Positions 34,584 through 44,470 of a stretch of 64,000 nt of DNA are shown piece by piece. The notes below the pieces were generated by a model, which saw nothing but the letters and a program-made list of their open reading frames with translations, was not told where the DNA came from and ran no database searches. The position numbers and the translations under genes were made by a program. The number at the start of each line of letters is the position of its first letter. Position 1 is the first letter of the stretch. The stretch is from Pontibacter arcticus (lineage in GTDB: Bacteria; Bacteroidota; Bacteroidia; Cytophagales; Hymenobacteraceae), in NCBI RefSeq assembly GCF_003284895.1, contig NZ_QMDV01000004.1:64501-128500 (forward strand), read 5' to 3'.

Positions 34584-36037
34584 TGCAGGTGCTGCGGGAT
34601 ATACTGAAAGACGTTAAAATACTGCATACAATCGGTTCGCTGGATGTATCGGTACAGGCTATTACCTTCGACTCGCGTGAAGTGCGCGAAGGGGTAGTGT
34701 TTGTAGCGATGCGCGGTGTACAAACCGATGGCCATACTTTTATTGAGAAAGCGGTACAGGCAAATGCTATAGCTGTAATCTGCGAAGCATTACCTGAAGT
34801 GCAAAGCCAAAGTATAACTTATGTGGTGGTAGAGAACTCAGCAGAAGCGCTGGGTAAAATGGCTTCTGCGTTTTACGGACATCCTTCTAAAAAACTGAAA
34901 CTGGTTGGCGTAACAGGTACCAATGGCAAAACCACATCGGTTACACTGCTGCATAAACTGTTCAGAGAATTGGGGTATAATGTGGGGTTGCTTTCTACGG
35001 TACAGAACCAGATAAACGAAGACGTTATACCTGCTACCCACACCACACCGGATGCAGTAAAACTAAACGAGTTGCTCGCGCAGATGGTGAAGGCCGGCTG
35101 CACATTCTGCTTTATGGAAGTGAGCTCGCATGCCATGGTGCAGCACCGCGTGTCCGGACTGGCATTTGCAGGCGGTATTTTCACCAACATCACCCACGAC
35201 CACTTAGATTACCACGGTACGTTTGATGAATACATCAAAGCCAAGAAGTCGTTTTTTGATGGCCTGCCTAAAAAGAGCTTTGCCCTGATTAATGCAGACG
35301 ACAAGCGCGGGCCGGTAATGGTACAGAACACCAAAGCAAGTGTCCATTATTTTGCGTTGCGCAAGGCTGTAGAGTTTAAGGCGCGCATCATCGATAATAC
35401 TATCGAAGGCCTGCACCTGGATGTAAACGACACAGAGATCTGGTGTAAACTGATCGGTGCTTTTAACGCTTATAACCTGCTGGGGGCCTATGCAGCGGCC
35501 GTGTTGCTTGGCGAAGATCCGACAGAAACCCTGACCGTACTTTCGAGCCTTGATTCTGCTGTGGGCCGTTTCGATTATGTGGTTTCCAAGGATCAAGTAA
35601 CTGGGATTGTAGATTATGCCCACACACCGGATGCGCTGGAAAATGTACTGCACACCATCCAGGAAATCCGGAACCCGAACCAGAAAATTATTACGCTGGT
35701 AGGTTGCGGCGGAAACCGGGATGCAGCAAAGCGGCCTGTGATGGCCGACATCGCCTGCCGCTTAAGCGACAAAGTTATACTTACCTCGGATAACCCGCGC
35801 TTCGAAGAACCCCAGGCTATACTGGAAGATATGCAGAAGGGCGTCAGGCCGATCGATTACAAAAAGACACTGACGGTTCAGGATCGGAAAGAGGCCATTA
35901 AAACAGCCTGCATGCTGGCGCAGTCCGGGGATATTATACTGGTGGCGGGCAAAGGCCACGAGACTTACCAGGAAATAAAAGGAGTTAAATATCCTTTCAA
36001 CGATAAAGAAATACTAGCTGAAATGTTTCAGCTGTAA
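34583..36037 (+). CDS. murE: UDP-MurNAc-tripeptide synthetase
   Basis: The 484-residue Mur ligase adds the third amino acid to the wall precursor. The ATP loop GVTGTNGKTTSVTLLHK is at about residues 109-125, the UDP-MurNAc region is EVSSHAMVQHRV and YHGTFDEYIKAK. The motif SDNPRFEEP marks meso-diaminopimelate specificity. Its ATG overlaps the ftsI stop by one base. murF, which usually follows, is absent here. Confidence 0.96.
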   Translation: MQVLRDILKDVKILHTIGSLDVSVQAITFDSREVREGVVFVAMRGVQTDGHTFIEKAVQANAIAVICEALPEVQSQSITYVVVENSAEALGKMASAFYGHPSKKLKLVGVTGTNGKTTSVTLLHKLFRELGYNVGLLSTVQNQINEDVIPATHTTPDAVKLNELLAQMVKAGCTFCFMEVSSHAMVQHRVSGLAFAGGIFTNITHDHLDYHGTFDEYIKAKKSFFDGLPKKSFALINADDKRGPVMVQNTKASVHYFALRKAVEFKARIIDNTIEGLHLDVNDTEIWCKLIGAFNAYNLLGAYAAAVLLGEDPTETLTVLSSLDSAVGRFDYVVSKDQVTGIVDYAHTPDALENVLHTIQEIRNPNQKIITLVGCGGNRDAAKRPVMADIACRLSDKVILTSDNPRFEEPQAILEDMQKGVRPIDYKKTLTVQDRKEAIKTACMLAQSGDIILVAGKGHETYQEIKGVKYPFNDKEILAEMFQL

Positions 36038-36096
36038 AGTATAAAACAAGATTGTGCTACCCATACTTTAGCCAAAAAGTAACAGAGATTAATTAA

Positions 36097-37317
36097 ATGC
36101 TTTACTACCTTTTTACATACCTCGATAGAGAATTTGATTTAGCTGGAGCCGGTGTGTTCCAGTATATCTCCTTCCGGGCAGGTATGGCCACGCTTTTGTC
36201 GTTGCTGATTGCGATGATATTTGGTGGCAGACTGATTAAAATGCTGCAGCGCAAGCAAGTAGGCGAATCTATCCGCGACCTGGGCCTGGAAGGGCAGATG
36301 GAAAAGAAAGGAACGCCGACCATGGGCGGGCTGATTATACTTTTAGCCATACTTGTTCCAGTGCTATTGTTTGCCCGTCTCGACAATATCTATATCCTTT
36401 TGATGATTGTGTCTACGGTTTGGCTGGGCCTGATCGGTTTCCTGGACGATTACATTAAGGTTTTCAGAAAGAACAAAGAAGGGCTTGCCGGCAGGTTTAA
36501 AATTCTGGGCCAGGTAGGTCTGGGTCTGATTGTGGGCTTCACGTTATACTTTAGCGATGATGTAACGGTGCGCCAGTACATACTTGCCGATGGCACCACG
36601 TCTGCTGTAAAAGCTACATCCAGCTGGGTTGATGTGAAATCGATGATCACAACCATCCCGTTCCGCAAAAACAACGAACTCGATTATTGTAACCTGTTCT
36701 CTTTTGCCGGTCCTTTGTTCCAGGATTGGTCGTGCTACTTATACATTCCATTTGTGATCCTGGTGATTACGGCCGTATCGAATGGCGCTAACATTACCGA
36801 CGGAATTGACGGGTTGGCTGCCGGTACTTCGGCTATTATTGGCACTACGCTGGCTATTTTTACTTACGTATCCGGTAATACCATTTTCGCGGATTACCTG
36901 GATATCATGTTTATTCCGAACTCCGGGGAGCTGGCTATTTTCTGTCTGGCTTTTGTGGGTGCCTGTGTGGGTTTCCTGTGGTACAACACGTATCCGGCGC
37001 AGGTTTTTATGGGCGATACGGGCAGTTTGGCCATCGGCGGTATCATTGCCGTTTTATCCCTGATCGTTCGGAAAGAATTACTGATTCCTATACTTTGCGG
37101 TATTTTCCTGGTAGAGAACCTCTCTGTAATGTTGCAGGTGAGCTACTTTAAATACACCAAACGAAAGTATGGCGAAGGCCGCCGCATCTTTAAAATGTCA
37201 CCGTTGCACCACCACTACCAGAAAATGGGCTACCACGAATCGAAGATCGTTGGCCGTTTCTGGATTGTAGGCATCATGCTGGCCATTTTAACACTTGTAA
37301 CACTTAAATTACGCTAA
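36097..37317 (+). CDS. mraY: phospho-MurNAc-pentapeptide transferase
   Basis: The 406-residue integral membrane enzyme makes lipid I from UDP-MurNAc-pentapeptide and undecaprenyl phosphate. About ten hydrophobic segments are seen. Active-site motifs are [34 protein letters not shown] and the end motif [14 protein letters not shown] loop of about 40 residues near position 165-205 is longer than in the E. coli enzyme, as commonly seen in Bacteroidota. It is 59 bases from murE, the widest gap in the cluster. Confidence 0.96.
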   Translation: MLYYLFTYLDREFDLAGAGVFQYISFRAGMATLLSLLIAMIFGGRLIKMLQRKQVGESIRDLGLEGQMEKKGTPTMGGLIILLAILVPVLLFARLDNIYILLMIVSTVWLGLIGFLDDYIKVFRKNKEGLAGRFKILGQVGLGLIVGFTLYFSDDVTVRQYILADGTTSAVKATSSWVDVKSMITTIPFRKNNELDYCNLFSFAGPLFQDWSCYLYIPFVILVITAVSNGANITDGIDGLAAGTSAIIGTTLAIFTYVSGNTIFADYLDIMFIPNSGELAIFCLAFVGACVGFLWYNTYPAQVFMGDTGSLAIGGIIAVLSLIVRKELLIPILCGIFLVENLSVMLQVSYFKYTKRKYGEGRRIFKMSPLHHHYQKMGYHESKIVGRFWIVGIMLAILTLVTLKLR

Positions 37318-37324
37318 CGCAGTG

Positions 37325-38662
37325 ATGAACATAGCCATACTTGGAGCAGGAGAAAGCGGCGTAGGAGCGGCTCTATTAGCGAAAGCGAAAGGGCTGAACG
37401 TGTTTGTATCGGATATGGCCCCGATAAAGGACAAGTATAAGTCCAAATTAGCAGAATCCGGAATCGAGTTCGAGGAAGGCACGCATACCTTTGAGCGCAT
37501 TCTTACTTCGGATGAGATCATCAAAAGCCCGGGCGTTCCGGAAAAGGCGACCATTATTCAGGAAGCAATCAGCAAAGGAATTCCGGTAGTTTCTGAGATC
37601 GAGTTTGCGGCACGTTATACGTCGGCTAAGTTTATCTGCATTACAGGCACCAACGGCAAAACCACTACTACACTACTGACTTACCATCTGCTTAAAAGCG
37701 CGGGTATCAATGTGGCATTAGCTGGTAACATCGGGGAGAGCCTCGCCGAAAAAGTGATTGAAGACAAGTATGAGTTTTATGTAATAGAGCTCAGCAGTTT
37801 TCAGCTGGATAACATGTACCAGTTTAAAGCGCACATTGCCGTTCTGCTCAACATTACGCCTGATCACCTGGACCGCTACAATTATGAGTTAGAAAAGTAT
37901 GCCGCCTCTAAAATGCGGATCATACAAAACATGACTCAAGCGGATCATTTTTTATATAATGCCGATGATCAGCATATAGCTGCTGCTTTTGATAAGAACC
38001 AATTTGCCGGTACAGCAATACCTTTCTCGCTACAGGAAAATGCGGCTGTAAAGTATAACGACCAAAGTATAAACCTGGCTTTTGGGGATACGAACGCAAC
38101 TATCAGCACAGAGAAATCTCCGCTCATTGGCAAGCACAACCAATACAATACCATGGCAGCTGTGGCGGTTGCAAAACTTGTGGGTCTCTCAGATGCAGAG
38201 ATTGAGCAGGCGCTTTATACTTTTCAGAATGCAGACCACCGCTTGCAGCCAGTAGGCGAAGCCAAAGGCGTAACTTATATCAACGACTCCAAAGCCACCA
38301 ACGTCGAAGCAGTATATTATGCTCTGGAAGGTATAAAAAAGCCTATTATCTGGATTGCCGGTGGCGTGGATAAAGGCAATGATTATACTTTGCTGCATGA
38401 TCTGGCCAAAGAAAAAGTAAAAGTGCTGATCTGCCTGGGCAAAGACAATGAGAAATTAAAGAAGGCTTTCGGCCGCATCGTGTCTGTAGTAGCCGAAACA
38501 GAATCCATGGGTTATGCAGTGCGACTGAGCCGTTCGCTCGCAGACGAAGGCGATGTGGTACTGCTTTCACCGGCCTGTGCCAGTTTCGATCTTTTTAATA
38601 ATTATGAGCACCGGGGGCAGCTTTTTAAGGAGGCCGTAGAGCGCATCGTTTTGAATAAATAA
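37325..38662 (+). CDS. murD: UDP-MurNAc-L-alanine:D-glutamate ligase
   Basis: The 445-residue ligase adds D-glutamate to UDP-MurNAc-L-alanine. It has the N-terminal nucleotide fold IAILGAGESGVGAALLAK, the ATP loop CITGTNGKTTTTLLTYHL, and the C-terminal ND-SKATN motif YINDSKATNVEAVYYAL with KGNDYTLL nearby. The ATG at 37325 is preferred to the GTG just before it. It lies seven bases after mraY. Confidence 0.96.
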   Translation: MNIAILGAGESGVGAALLAKAKGLNVFVSDMAPIKDKYKSKLAESGIEFEEGTHTFERILTSDEIIKSPGVPEKATIIQEAISKGIPVVSEIEFAARYTSAKFICITGTNGKTTTTLLTYHLLKSAGINVALAGNIGESLAEKVIEDKYEFYVIELSSFQLDNMYQFKAHIAVLLNITPDHLDRYNYELEKYAASKMRIIQNMTQADHFLYNADDQHIAAAFDKNQFAGTAIPFSLQENAAVKYNDQSINLAFGDTNATISTEKSPLIGKHNQYNTMAAVAVAKLVGLSDAEIEQALYTFQNADHRLQPVGEAKGVTYINDSKATNVEAVYYALEGIKKPIIWIAGGVDKGNDYTLLHDLAKEKVKVLICLGKDNEKLKKAFGRIVSVVAETESMGYAVRLSRSLADEGDVVLLSPACASFDLFNNYEHRGQLFKEAVERIVLNK

Positions 38663-38686
38663 TATAACCAAGCAGACCGAAGGTTT

Positions 38687-39826
38687 ATGATAAAGCAGTG
38701 GTTACAGAAGAATATGAAGGGGGATCCTGTTTTGTGGGGGATCGTGATCGCTTTTTCGCTGATAAGTGTAGCTGTGGTTTATTCGGCTACAGGTACCTTG
38801 GCCTATAAATCCAAAGAGGGCAACACCGAATATTTCCTGTTTAAGCATACTACCCTGATCCTGGTTGGGTTGGCCTTTATGTGGTTGGCGCACAAACTCG
38901 ATTACCGGTATTATTCCAAATTATCGTTGCTGGCGCTTATTATTTCGGTGCCGTTGCTGCTGTTTACGTATTTCTTCGGCTCTAATATCAACGAAGCTTC
39001 CCGCTGGATCACCATCCCTGTTATCAACCAGACGTTCCAGCCTTCGGATCTGGCCAAACTTGCCCTTATCTCATACCTGGCAAGTATGTTATCCAAGAAG
39101 CAGCACGAGTTGCATCTTAAAAAAACGCTGATCCCAATCTTTTTATGGACAGGCGCTATCTGTGGCCTGATCGTGCTCACCAATACATCAACCGCTGTGT
39201 TGCTATTCCTGACCAGTATGCTGCTTCTGTTTATCGGGCGTGTGCCGCTGAAGTACCTGATGGTAGCCATGGTTTTTTGTGTGGTCCTGGGGGCAGCAGG
39301 TTTAGCAGCCGGCCAGCGACTGGATACGGCCATCAGCCGCGTGGAGGCTTTCAGAAGCGATACGGAAGTGCCATTCCAGTTGGAGCAGTCTTACATTGCC
39401 ATTGCAACCGGTAGTTTACTGGGCAAAGGCCCAGGCAATTCTGATCAGCGCGATATTCTGCCTCACCCGTACTCCGACTTTATTTACGCGATCATCCTGG
39501 AAGAATATGGTTTGGTAGGGGGCGTGATTGTTCTGTTTTTATACCTGGCACTTCTGTATCGGGGACTGGTTACGGTTAATAAAAGTAACGGTGCCTTTGG
39601 TGGACTTTTGTCTGCGGGGTTAACCTTTAGTTTGGTGTTGCAGGGCATGGTGAACATGGCCGTAGCAGTCGGGTTAGGCCCGATCACGGGTTTGCCATTG
39701 CCTTTGCTAAGTATGGGAGGTACGTCGCTGATCTTTACGGGTATTTCCCTGGGGATTATCCTGAGTGTAAGCCGCACAGGAAACGAGTTTGAAAAAGCAC
39801 CCGCTAAAGTAGCCGTAAATGCATAA
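38687..39826 (+). CDS. ftsW: septal peptidoglycan polymerase FtsW
   Basis: The 379-residue SEDS protein has about ten membrane segments and polymerises lipid II glycan chains together with FtsI. Conserved parts include INEASRWITIP, FQPSDLAKLALISYLA, LGKGPGNSDQRDILPHPYSDFIYAIILEEYG (shown here as GKGPGNSDQRDILPHPYSDF), and GLPLPLLSMGGTS. Its stop lies inside murG by eight bases. Confidence 0.95.
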   Translation: MIKQWLQKNMKGDPVLWGIVIAFSLISVAVVYSATGTLAYKSKEGNTEYFLFKHTTLILVGLAFMWLAHKLDYRYYSKLSLLALIISVPLLLFTYFFGSNINEASRWITIPVINQTFQPSDLAKLALISYLASMLSKKQHELHLKKTLIPIFLWTGAICGLIVLTNTSTAVLLFLTSMLLLFIGRVPLKYLMVAMVFCVVLGAAGLAAGQRLDTAISRVEAFRSDTEVPFQLEQSYIAIATGSLLGKGPGNSDQRDILPHPYSDFIYAIILEEYGLVGGVIVLFLYLALLYRGLVTVNKSNGAFGGLLSAGLTFSLVLQGMVNMAVAVGLGPITGLPLPLLSMGGTSLIFTGISLGIILSVSRTGNEFEKAPAKVAVNA

Positions 39827-40931
39827 CAGTCCACGTCCATATCGCATCATCATCAGCGGTGGCGGCACCGGCGGGCACATATACCCGGCCGTGGCTATTG
39901 CCAACCAGATAAAAACCGTAAACCCGGCTGCTGAAATTCTGTTTGTGGGCGCCAAAGGCCGTATGGAAATGACCCGTGTACCAGATGCAGGCTATAAAAT
40001 TATCGGGCTTTGGATCAGCGGTTTGCAGCGCAGGCTTACACTGGATAACCTGTCTTTCCCGCTCAAAGTGGCATCAAGTATACGTGCATCTTATAAGATC
40101 ATTAAAGATTTTAAGCCGGATGCTGTGGTTGGAGTAGGAGGTTACGCCAGTGGCCCTTTGCTTTATGCAGCTACGGCACGTCGTATTCCATCCCTCATTC
40201 AGGAGCAGAACTCGTATGCGGGCATCACGAATAAACTGCTTGCCAAACGTGTGGACAAAGTATGCGTGGCTTATCCGGGCATGGAAAATTTTTTCCCAAG
40301 CGATAAACTGGTACTGACCGGCAACCCGGTGCGCAGCGACATCATGGAAAGCCACTTGAAACGAAACGAAGCGCTGGCACATTTCAATTTAAACGAAGCT
40401 AAGAAAACCATACTTGTAATTGGTGGCAGTTTAGGAGCCAGAACCATTAACCAAAGTATAGCCGCCGGCCTGGATCAACTGGTAGCTGCCGGTTATCAAA
40501 TCATCTGGCAGACAGGGAAAACATATTTCCCGGAAGCAGAGAAACTGGCAGCAACAAAAACCGAAGCAGGTATACGCGCCTTCGATTTTATCAAACGTAT
40601 GGATCTGGCCTATAGCGTAGCCGATATTGTAATTTCCAGGGCAGGGGCCTTGTCTATTTCAGAGCTTTGCCTGGCAGGTAAAGCCGTTATACTGGTGCCT
40701 TCGCCTAATGTGGCAGAAGACCATCAGACAAAAAACGCAATGGCCCTGGTGCAGCAGCACGCAGCCATACTTGTACGCGATGCCGATGCTTCTCAGCAAC
40801 TGATAAACAAAGCGTTAGCATTAGCAGAAGATGAGGCAGAGCAAAAAATACTGGCCGGTAACATTACACGTATGGCTAAACCGAACGCCGCCGCCGAAAT
40901 TGTAAACGAACTTTTAAAGCTGATAAAGTGA
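39819..40931 (+). CDS. murG: lipid II synthase (GlcNAc transferase) MurG
   Basis: The 370-residue GT28 enzyme transfers GlcNAc from UDP-GlcNAc to lipid I on the cytoplasmic face. The N-terminal loop ISGGGTGGHIYPAVAIAN, the motif VGVGGYASGPLLYAA, and the donor-site SRAGALSISELCLAGKAVILVPSP are present. It overlaps ftsW by eight bases and murC by four. Confidence 0.97.
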   Translation: MHNSPRPYRIIISGGGTGGHIYPAVAIANQIKTVNPAAEILFVGAKGRMEMTRVPDAGYKIIGLWISGLQRRLTLDNLSFPLKVASSIRASYKIIKDFKPDAVVGVGGYASGPLLYAATARRIPSLIQEQNSYAGITNKLLAKRVDKVCVAYPGMENFFPSDKLVLTGNPVRSDIMESHLKRNEALAHFNLNEAKKTILVIGGSLGARTINQSIAAGLDQLVAAGYQIIWQTGKTYFPEAEKLAATKTEAGIRAFDFIKRMDLAYSVADIVISRAGALSISELCLAGKAVILVPSPNVAEDHQTKNAMALVQQHAAILVRDADASQQLINKALALAEDEAEQKILAGNITRMAKPNAAAEIVNELLKLIK

Positions 40932-42337
40932 AGCTCCAAGACTATACCTACATATACTTTTTAGGCATCGGCGGCATTGGCATGAGCTCGATTGCCCGCT
41001 GGTTTAAAGCCAAAGGTTTTCCGGTGTGGGGCTACGATAAAACACGTACGCCACTAACTGCAGCGCTGGAGCAGGAAGGGATACTTATCCATTACGAAGA
41101 TAATATTGTAAACCTGCCGGAGCAGGTACTGCAGCACAAACAACAGACGCTGGTTATACTTACACCGGCCATTCCGAAAGACCATACGGAGTGGGCATAC
41201 CTGCAGGAGCACGGCTATACGATCAAAAAAAGATCTGAAGTTCTGGGCATCATCACGGCTTCGGCATACACGGTTGCAGTGGCCGGTACACACGGTAAAA
41301 CCACCACATCCTCCATTGTAACGCATTTGCTGCACCATGCCGGTGTGGATTGTTCTGCTTTCCTGGGCGGGATTTCTACAAACCTCAACTCGAATTTACT
41401 TATAGGAAGCGGCACCAGTGAAAGAGAAATTGTGGTAGTGGAAGCCGACGAGTTCGACCGCTCTTTCCTGACTTTATACCCCGATATTGCCATCGTTACC
41501 TCCGCCGACCCGGACCATCTGGATATTTATGGCGATAAAGAAGAACTGACACGCACTTTCCGGAAATTTATCAGCCAGGTAAAACCGGGTGGTTTTCTTT
41601 TTATTCAGGAAAGCACGGATGCCAGTTTACTAAATGAACTACAGGAAGGTGTGCAGGTAGTACGGTACAGCTTTGCGGAAGGGCAGGCACATATTCAGAA
41701 CCTCAACATAAATGGCCGCTGGTTCGAGTTTGATGTAAAGAGTCCGTTTGGAAGTATAAACAACTTGCGTTTGGGCGTGCCCGGTTTCCATAATGCTGAG
41801 AATACGCTGGCTGCTATACTTGCCGCCCAGGTTTTGCAGGTTCCCGAACAACGTATAAAAGCGGGGGTGAAAGCATTTTCCGGTGTTAAACGCCGGTTCG
41901 AATTTGTCTATGAAGGCAATGGCAAAGTATACATCGATGATTACGCACATCACCCAAAAGAAATAGATGCTTTTATGGGATCGTTGCGGGCGCTGTATCC
42001 GGATAAGAAGGTGAGCGTTATATTTCAGCCACATTTGTTTACACGTACACGCGACTTTGCGACCGGATTTGCAGAAAGCCTGAGCCGTGCCGATGAAGTG
42101 ATCCTGCTTGAAATATACCCGGCTCGCGAAAAACCGCTTCCAGGCATTAATTCTGGCATGTTACTGGACCTGATCACGTGCCCGGACAAATCCCTGTTGG
42201 GAAAAGAAGAAATATTGCAAAAACTGCGTTTGAACGCTGATTTCGAGGTTTTAGCTACTATCGGGGCCGGGGATATTGACACATTGGTACTACCTGTCAA
42301 AAATATTTTAGAAAATAACGGAGATGGGCTTGAATAG
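40928..42337 (+). CDS. murC: UDP-MurNAc-L-alanine ligase
   Basis: The 469-residue ligase attaches L-alanine to UDP-MurNAc. The start is GTG within a GTGA overlap with murG. Motifs are FLGIGGIGMSSIARWF, VAGTHGKTTTSSIVTHLL, EADEFDRSFL, and YIDDYAHHPKEIDAFM, all typical. The C-terminal domain carries VIFQPHLFTRTRDF. It overlaps ftsQ by 14 bases. Confidence 0.97.
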   Translation: MKLQDYTYIYFLGIGGIGMSSIARWFKAKGFPVWGYDKTRTPLTAALEQEGILIHYEDNIVNLPEQVLQHKQQTLVILTPAIPKDHTEWAYLQEHGYTIKKRSEVLGIITASAYTVAVAGTHGKTTTSSIVTHLLHHAGVDCSAFLGGISTNLNSNLLIGSGTSEREIVVVEADEFDRSFLTLYPDIAIVTSADPDHLDIYGDKEELTRTFRKFISQVKPGGFLFIQESTDASLLNELQEGVQVVRYSFAEGQAHIQNLNINGRWFEFDVKSPFGSINNLRLGVPGFHNAENTLAAILAAQVLQVPEQRIKAGVKAFSGVKRRFEFVYEGNGKVYIDDYAHHPKEIDAFMGSLRALYPDKKVSVIFQPHLFTRTRDFATGFAESLSRADEVILLEIYPAREKPLPGINSGMLLDLITCPDKSLLGKEEILQKLRLNADFEVLATIGAGDIDTLVLPVKNILENNGDGLE

Positions 42338-43085
42338 TAAAATAAAATCTTTAATTTTTGCAGGTTGTAGCATCCTATTGGTTGTTGCGCTGGCAGGTTT
42401 TGCGACCTCGCGCCAGAATAAAAAAGTATGCAAAACAGTTACTGTTAAAATTGATAATGAGTACAATAATTACTTTCTTGGAGAAAAGGAGGTCCGGGAT
42501 TTACTAACCAGGGAAGGAGAAAGAAAGCTCGAAGGACTGGCAAATGATAACATTGATCTGAAGAACCTGGAAAAGCGCATCGAAGCAGACAAGTTTGTAA
42601 AGAATGCAGAAGTGTTCAGAGGGCTGGATGGCAACATCCATGTTACAGTAAAGCAAAACAGGCCGATAGCCCGGATCATCAGACCTAACCAGGATGTATA
42701 CATCGATGCAGAGGGAACCATACTTCCGCTCTCCGAAAGGTATACGGCACGTGTCATCCCTATTACAAAATCGGCACTCTTAGAATCAACCGATAAGGGT
42801 TTCTTTCAGGACTCAGCAGGGCAGTCTTATCTTTCGTTGCTACAGTTTATCGAAAGCGACCAGTTCTGGAAAGCACAGTTGGCCCAGATGCATATTGATG
42901 GCAAGGGCAAAGTTTCTTTTTTACCACAGGTTGGCGAACACACCATCGAGTTCGGCAAGCCCATGGAAATAGAAGATAAGTTTAAGAAGTTAATGATCTT
43001 TTATAAGAAAGTGCTGCCCGTAACAGGCTGGGACAAATATAAAAGGGTAAACATAGAATACGACGATCAGATTATTTGCGAATAA
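42324..43085 (+). CDS. ftsQ: cell division protein FtsQ
   Basis: The 253-residue bitopic protein has one N-terminal membrane helix (about 8-27, SLIFAGCSILLVVALAGFAT), a POTRA-like region (about 40-110, with the run LKNLEKRIEADKFVKNAEVF and VTVKQNRPIARI) and a beta domain. It recruits FtsL/FtsB and FtsW/FtsI to the ring. Identity rests on this layout and its place between murC and ftsA. Confidence 0.9.
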   Translation: MGLNSKIKSLIFAGCSILLVVALAGFATSRQNKKVCKTVTVKIDNEYNNYFLGEKEVRDLLTREGERKLEGLANDNIDLKNLEKRIEADKFVKNAEVFRGLDGNIHVTVKQNRPIARIIRPNQDVYIDAEGTILPLSERYTARVIPITKSALLESTDKGFFQDSAGQSYLSLLQFIESDQFWKAQLAQMHIDGKGKVSFLPQVGEHTIEFGKPMEIEDKFKKLMIFYKKVLPVTGWDKYKRVNIEYDDQIICE

Positions 43086-43096
43086 TAAATGGAACT

Positions 43097-44446
43097 ATGC
43101 AGAACGACAAAATAGTAGTAGGCTTGGACATTGGAACAACCAAAGTTTGCGCACTTGTTGGTCGAAAAAATGAATTTGGCAAACTGGAGATCCTGGGGAT
43201 GGGACAAGCGCCCTCCGAAGGGGTAGTGCGTGGCATTGTAAGCAACATCGATAAAACAGTTGATGCTGTTAAAAAAGCGATCCGCCAGGCTGAAGAACAA
43301 TCCGGGATAAACATAGGAGTTGTAAACGTAGGTATTGCAGGCCAGCACATTAAAAGCCTGCAGCATAACGGCAGCATCACCCGCCAGGTATCAGACAATG
43401 AGATAACCGTAGACGATGTAAACAGGCTTACAAACGATATGTACCGCCTTGTTACACCTCCCGGCAGCGAGATCATCCACGTAATGCCACAAGAGTATAA
43501 AGTGGACTACGAAGAAGGTATAGTGGACCCGGTTGGTATGTCCGGCGTGCGCCTGGAAGGTAATTTCCACATCATCACAGCGCAGTCAAACGCTATCAAC
43601 AACATTAACAAGTGCATGACGCGTGCCGGCCTTGAAATAGACCATCTGATACTGGAGCCGCTTGCTTCGTGCATGTCTGTTTTAAGCGATGAAGAAAAGG
43701 AAGCAGGTGTTGCTTTGGTGGATATAGGTGGCGGTACAACAGATTTAGCTATCTTTAAAGACAATATAATTCGCCATACGGCAGTTTTACCTTTTGGCGG
43801 CAGTATAATTACGTCCGATATCAAGCAGGGATGCATGGTGATGCAGAACCAGGCAGAGCAGCTGAAAGTTAAATTTGGTAAAGCAATTGCAGGCGAAGCA
43901 TCAGAAAATGAAATAGTTTCTATCCCAGGATTGCGCGACAGAACGCCAAAAGAGATATCTTTAAAGAATCTTGCTTATATCATTGAAGCAAGAATGGAAG
44001 AGATTATCGAGTTAGTGTATGCCGAGATCATGCGCTCTGGTTATGCAAACAGCCTCGCAGCCGGTATTGTAATTACAGGTGGCGGCGCACAATTGCAGAA
44101 TCTGGTACAATTAGTAGAATATATTACCGGAATGGATACCCGAATCGGTTATCCGAACGAGCACCTCGGTAAATCAAGAATTGATGCTGTAAAAAGCCCG
44201 ATGTACGCTACTAGCGTAGGTTTGGTACTTGCAGGCTATCAGCCAATCGACCAGCGTAGCGGGAATTACGCACAGGTTGAAGAGAAAGAAGAATACCAGA
44301 ACAAGCCTGTACAGAAAAGTACAGCAAACAATACAAATAGCAGCAGTAGCAATAACACGAGCTCAGGCTCCGGTAGCAGCGGCGGCGGTTTGTTTCAGAA
44401 GCTGAAAGGCTTTTTAACAGACGACATAGACAAACAAAGTTATTAA
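43097..44446 (+). CDS. ftsA: cell division ATPase FtsA
   Basis: The 449-residue actin-like protein tethers FtsZ to the membrane. The phosphate-1 motif is VVGLDIGTTKVCALVG, with the second phosphate motif at VALVDIGGGTTDLAIF and the adenosine motif at IVITGGGAQLQNL. A low-complexity Asn/Ser/Gly linker (about 405-430) leads to a C-terminal helix LFQKLKGFLTDDI that should bind the membrane. The ATG at 43097 is chosen because an upstream start would run into ftsQ. Confidence 0.96.
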   Translation: MQNDKIVVGLDIGTTKVCALVGRKNEFGKLEILGMGQAPSEGVVRGIVSNIDKTVDAVKKAIRQAEEQSGINIGVVNVGIAGQHIKSLQHNGSITRQVSDNEITVDDVNRLTNDMYRLVTPPGSEIIHVMPQEYKVDYEEGIVDPVGMSGVRLEGNFHIITAQSNAINNINKCMTRAGLEIDHLILEPLASCMSVLSDEEKEAGVALVDIGGGTTDLAIFKDNIIRHTAVLPFGGSIITSDIKQGCMVMQNQAEQLKVKFGKAIAGEASENEIVSIPGLRDRTPKEISLKNLAYIIEARMEEIIELVYAEIMRSGYANSLAAGIVITGGGAQLQNLVQLVEYITGMDTRIGYPNEHLGKSRIDAVKSPMYATSVGLVLAGYQPIDQRSGNYAQVEEKEEYQNKPVQKSTANNTNSSSSNNTSSGSGSSGGGLFQKLKGFLTDDIDKQSY

Positions 44447-44470
44447 CCTATTAGAGCAGGAGACAACAGC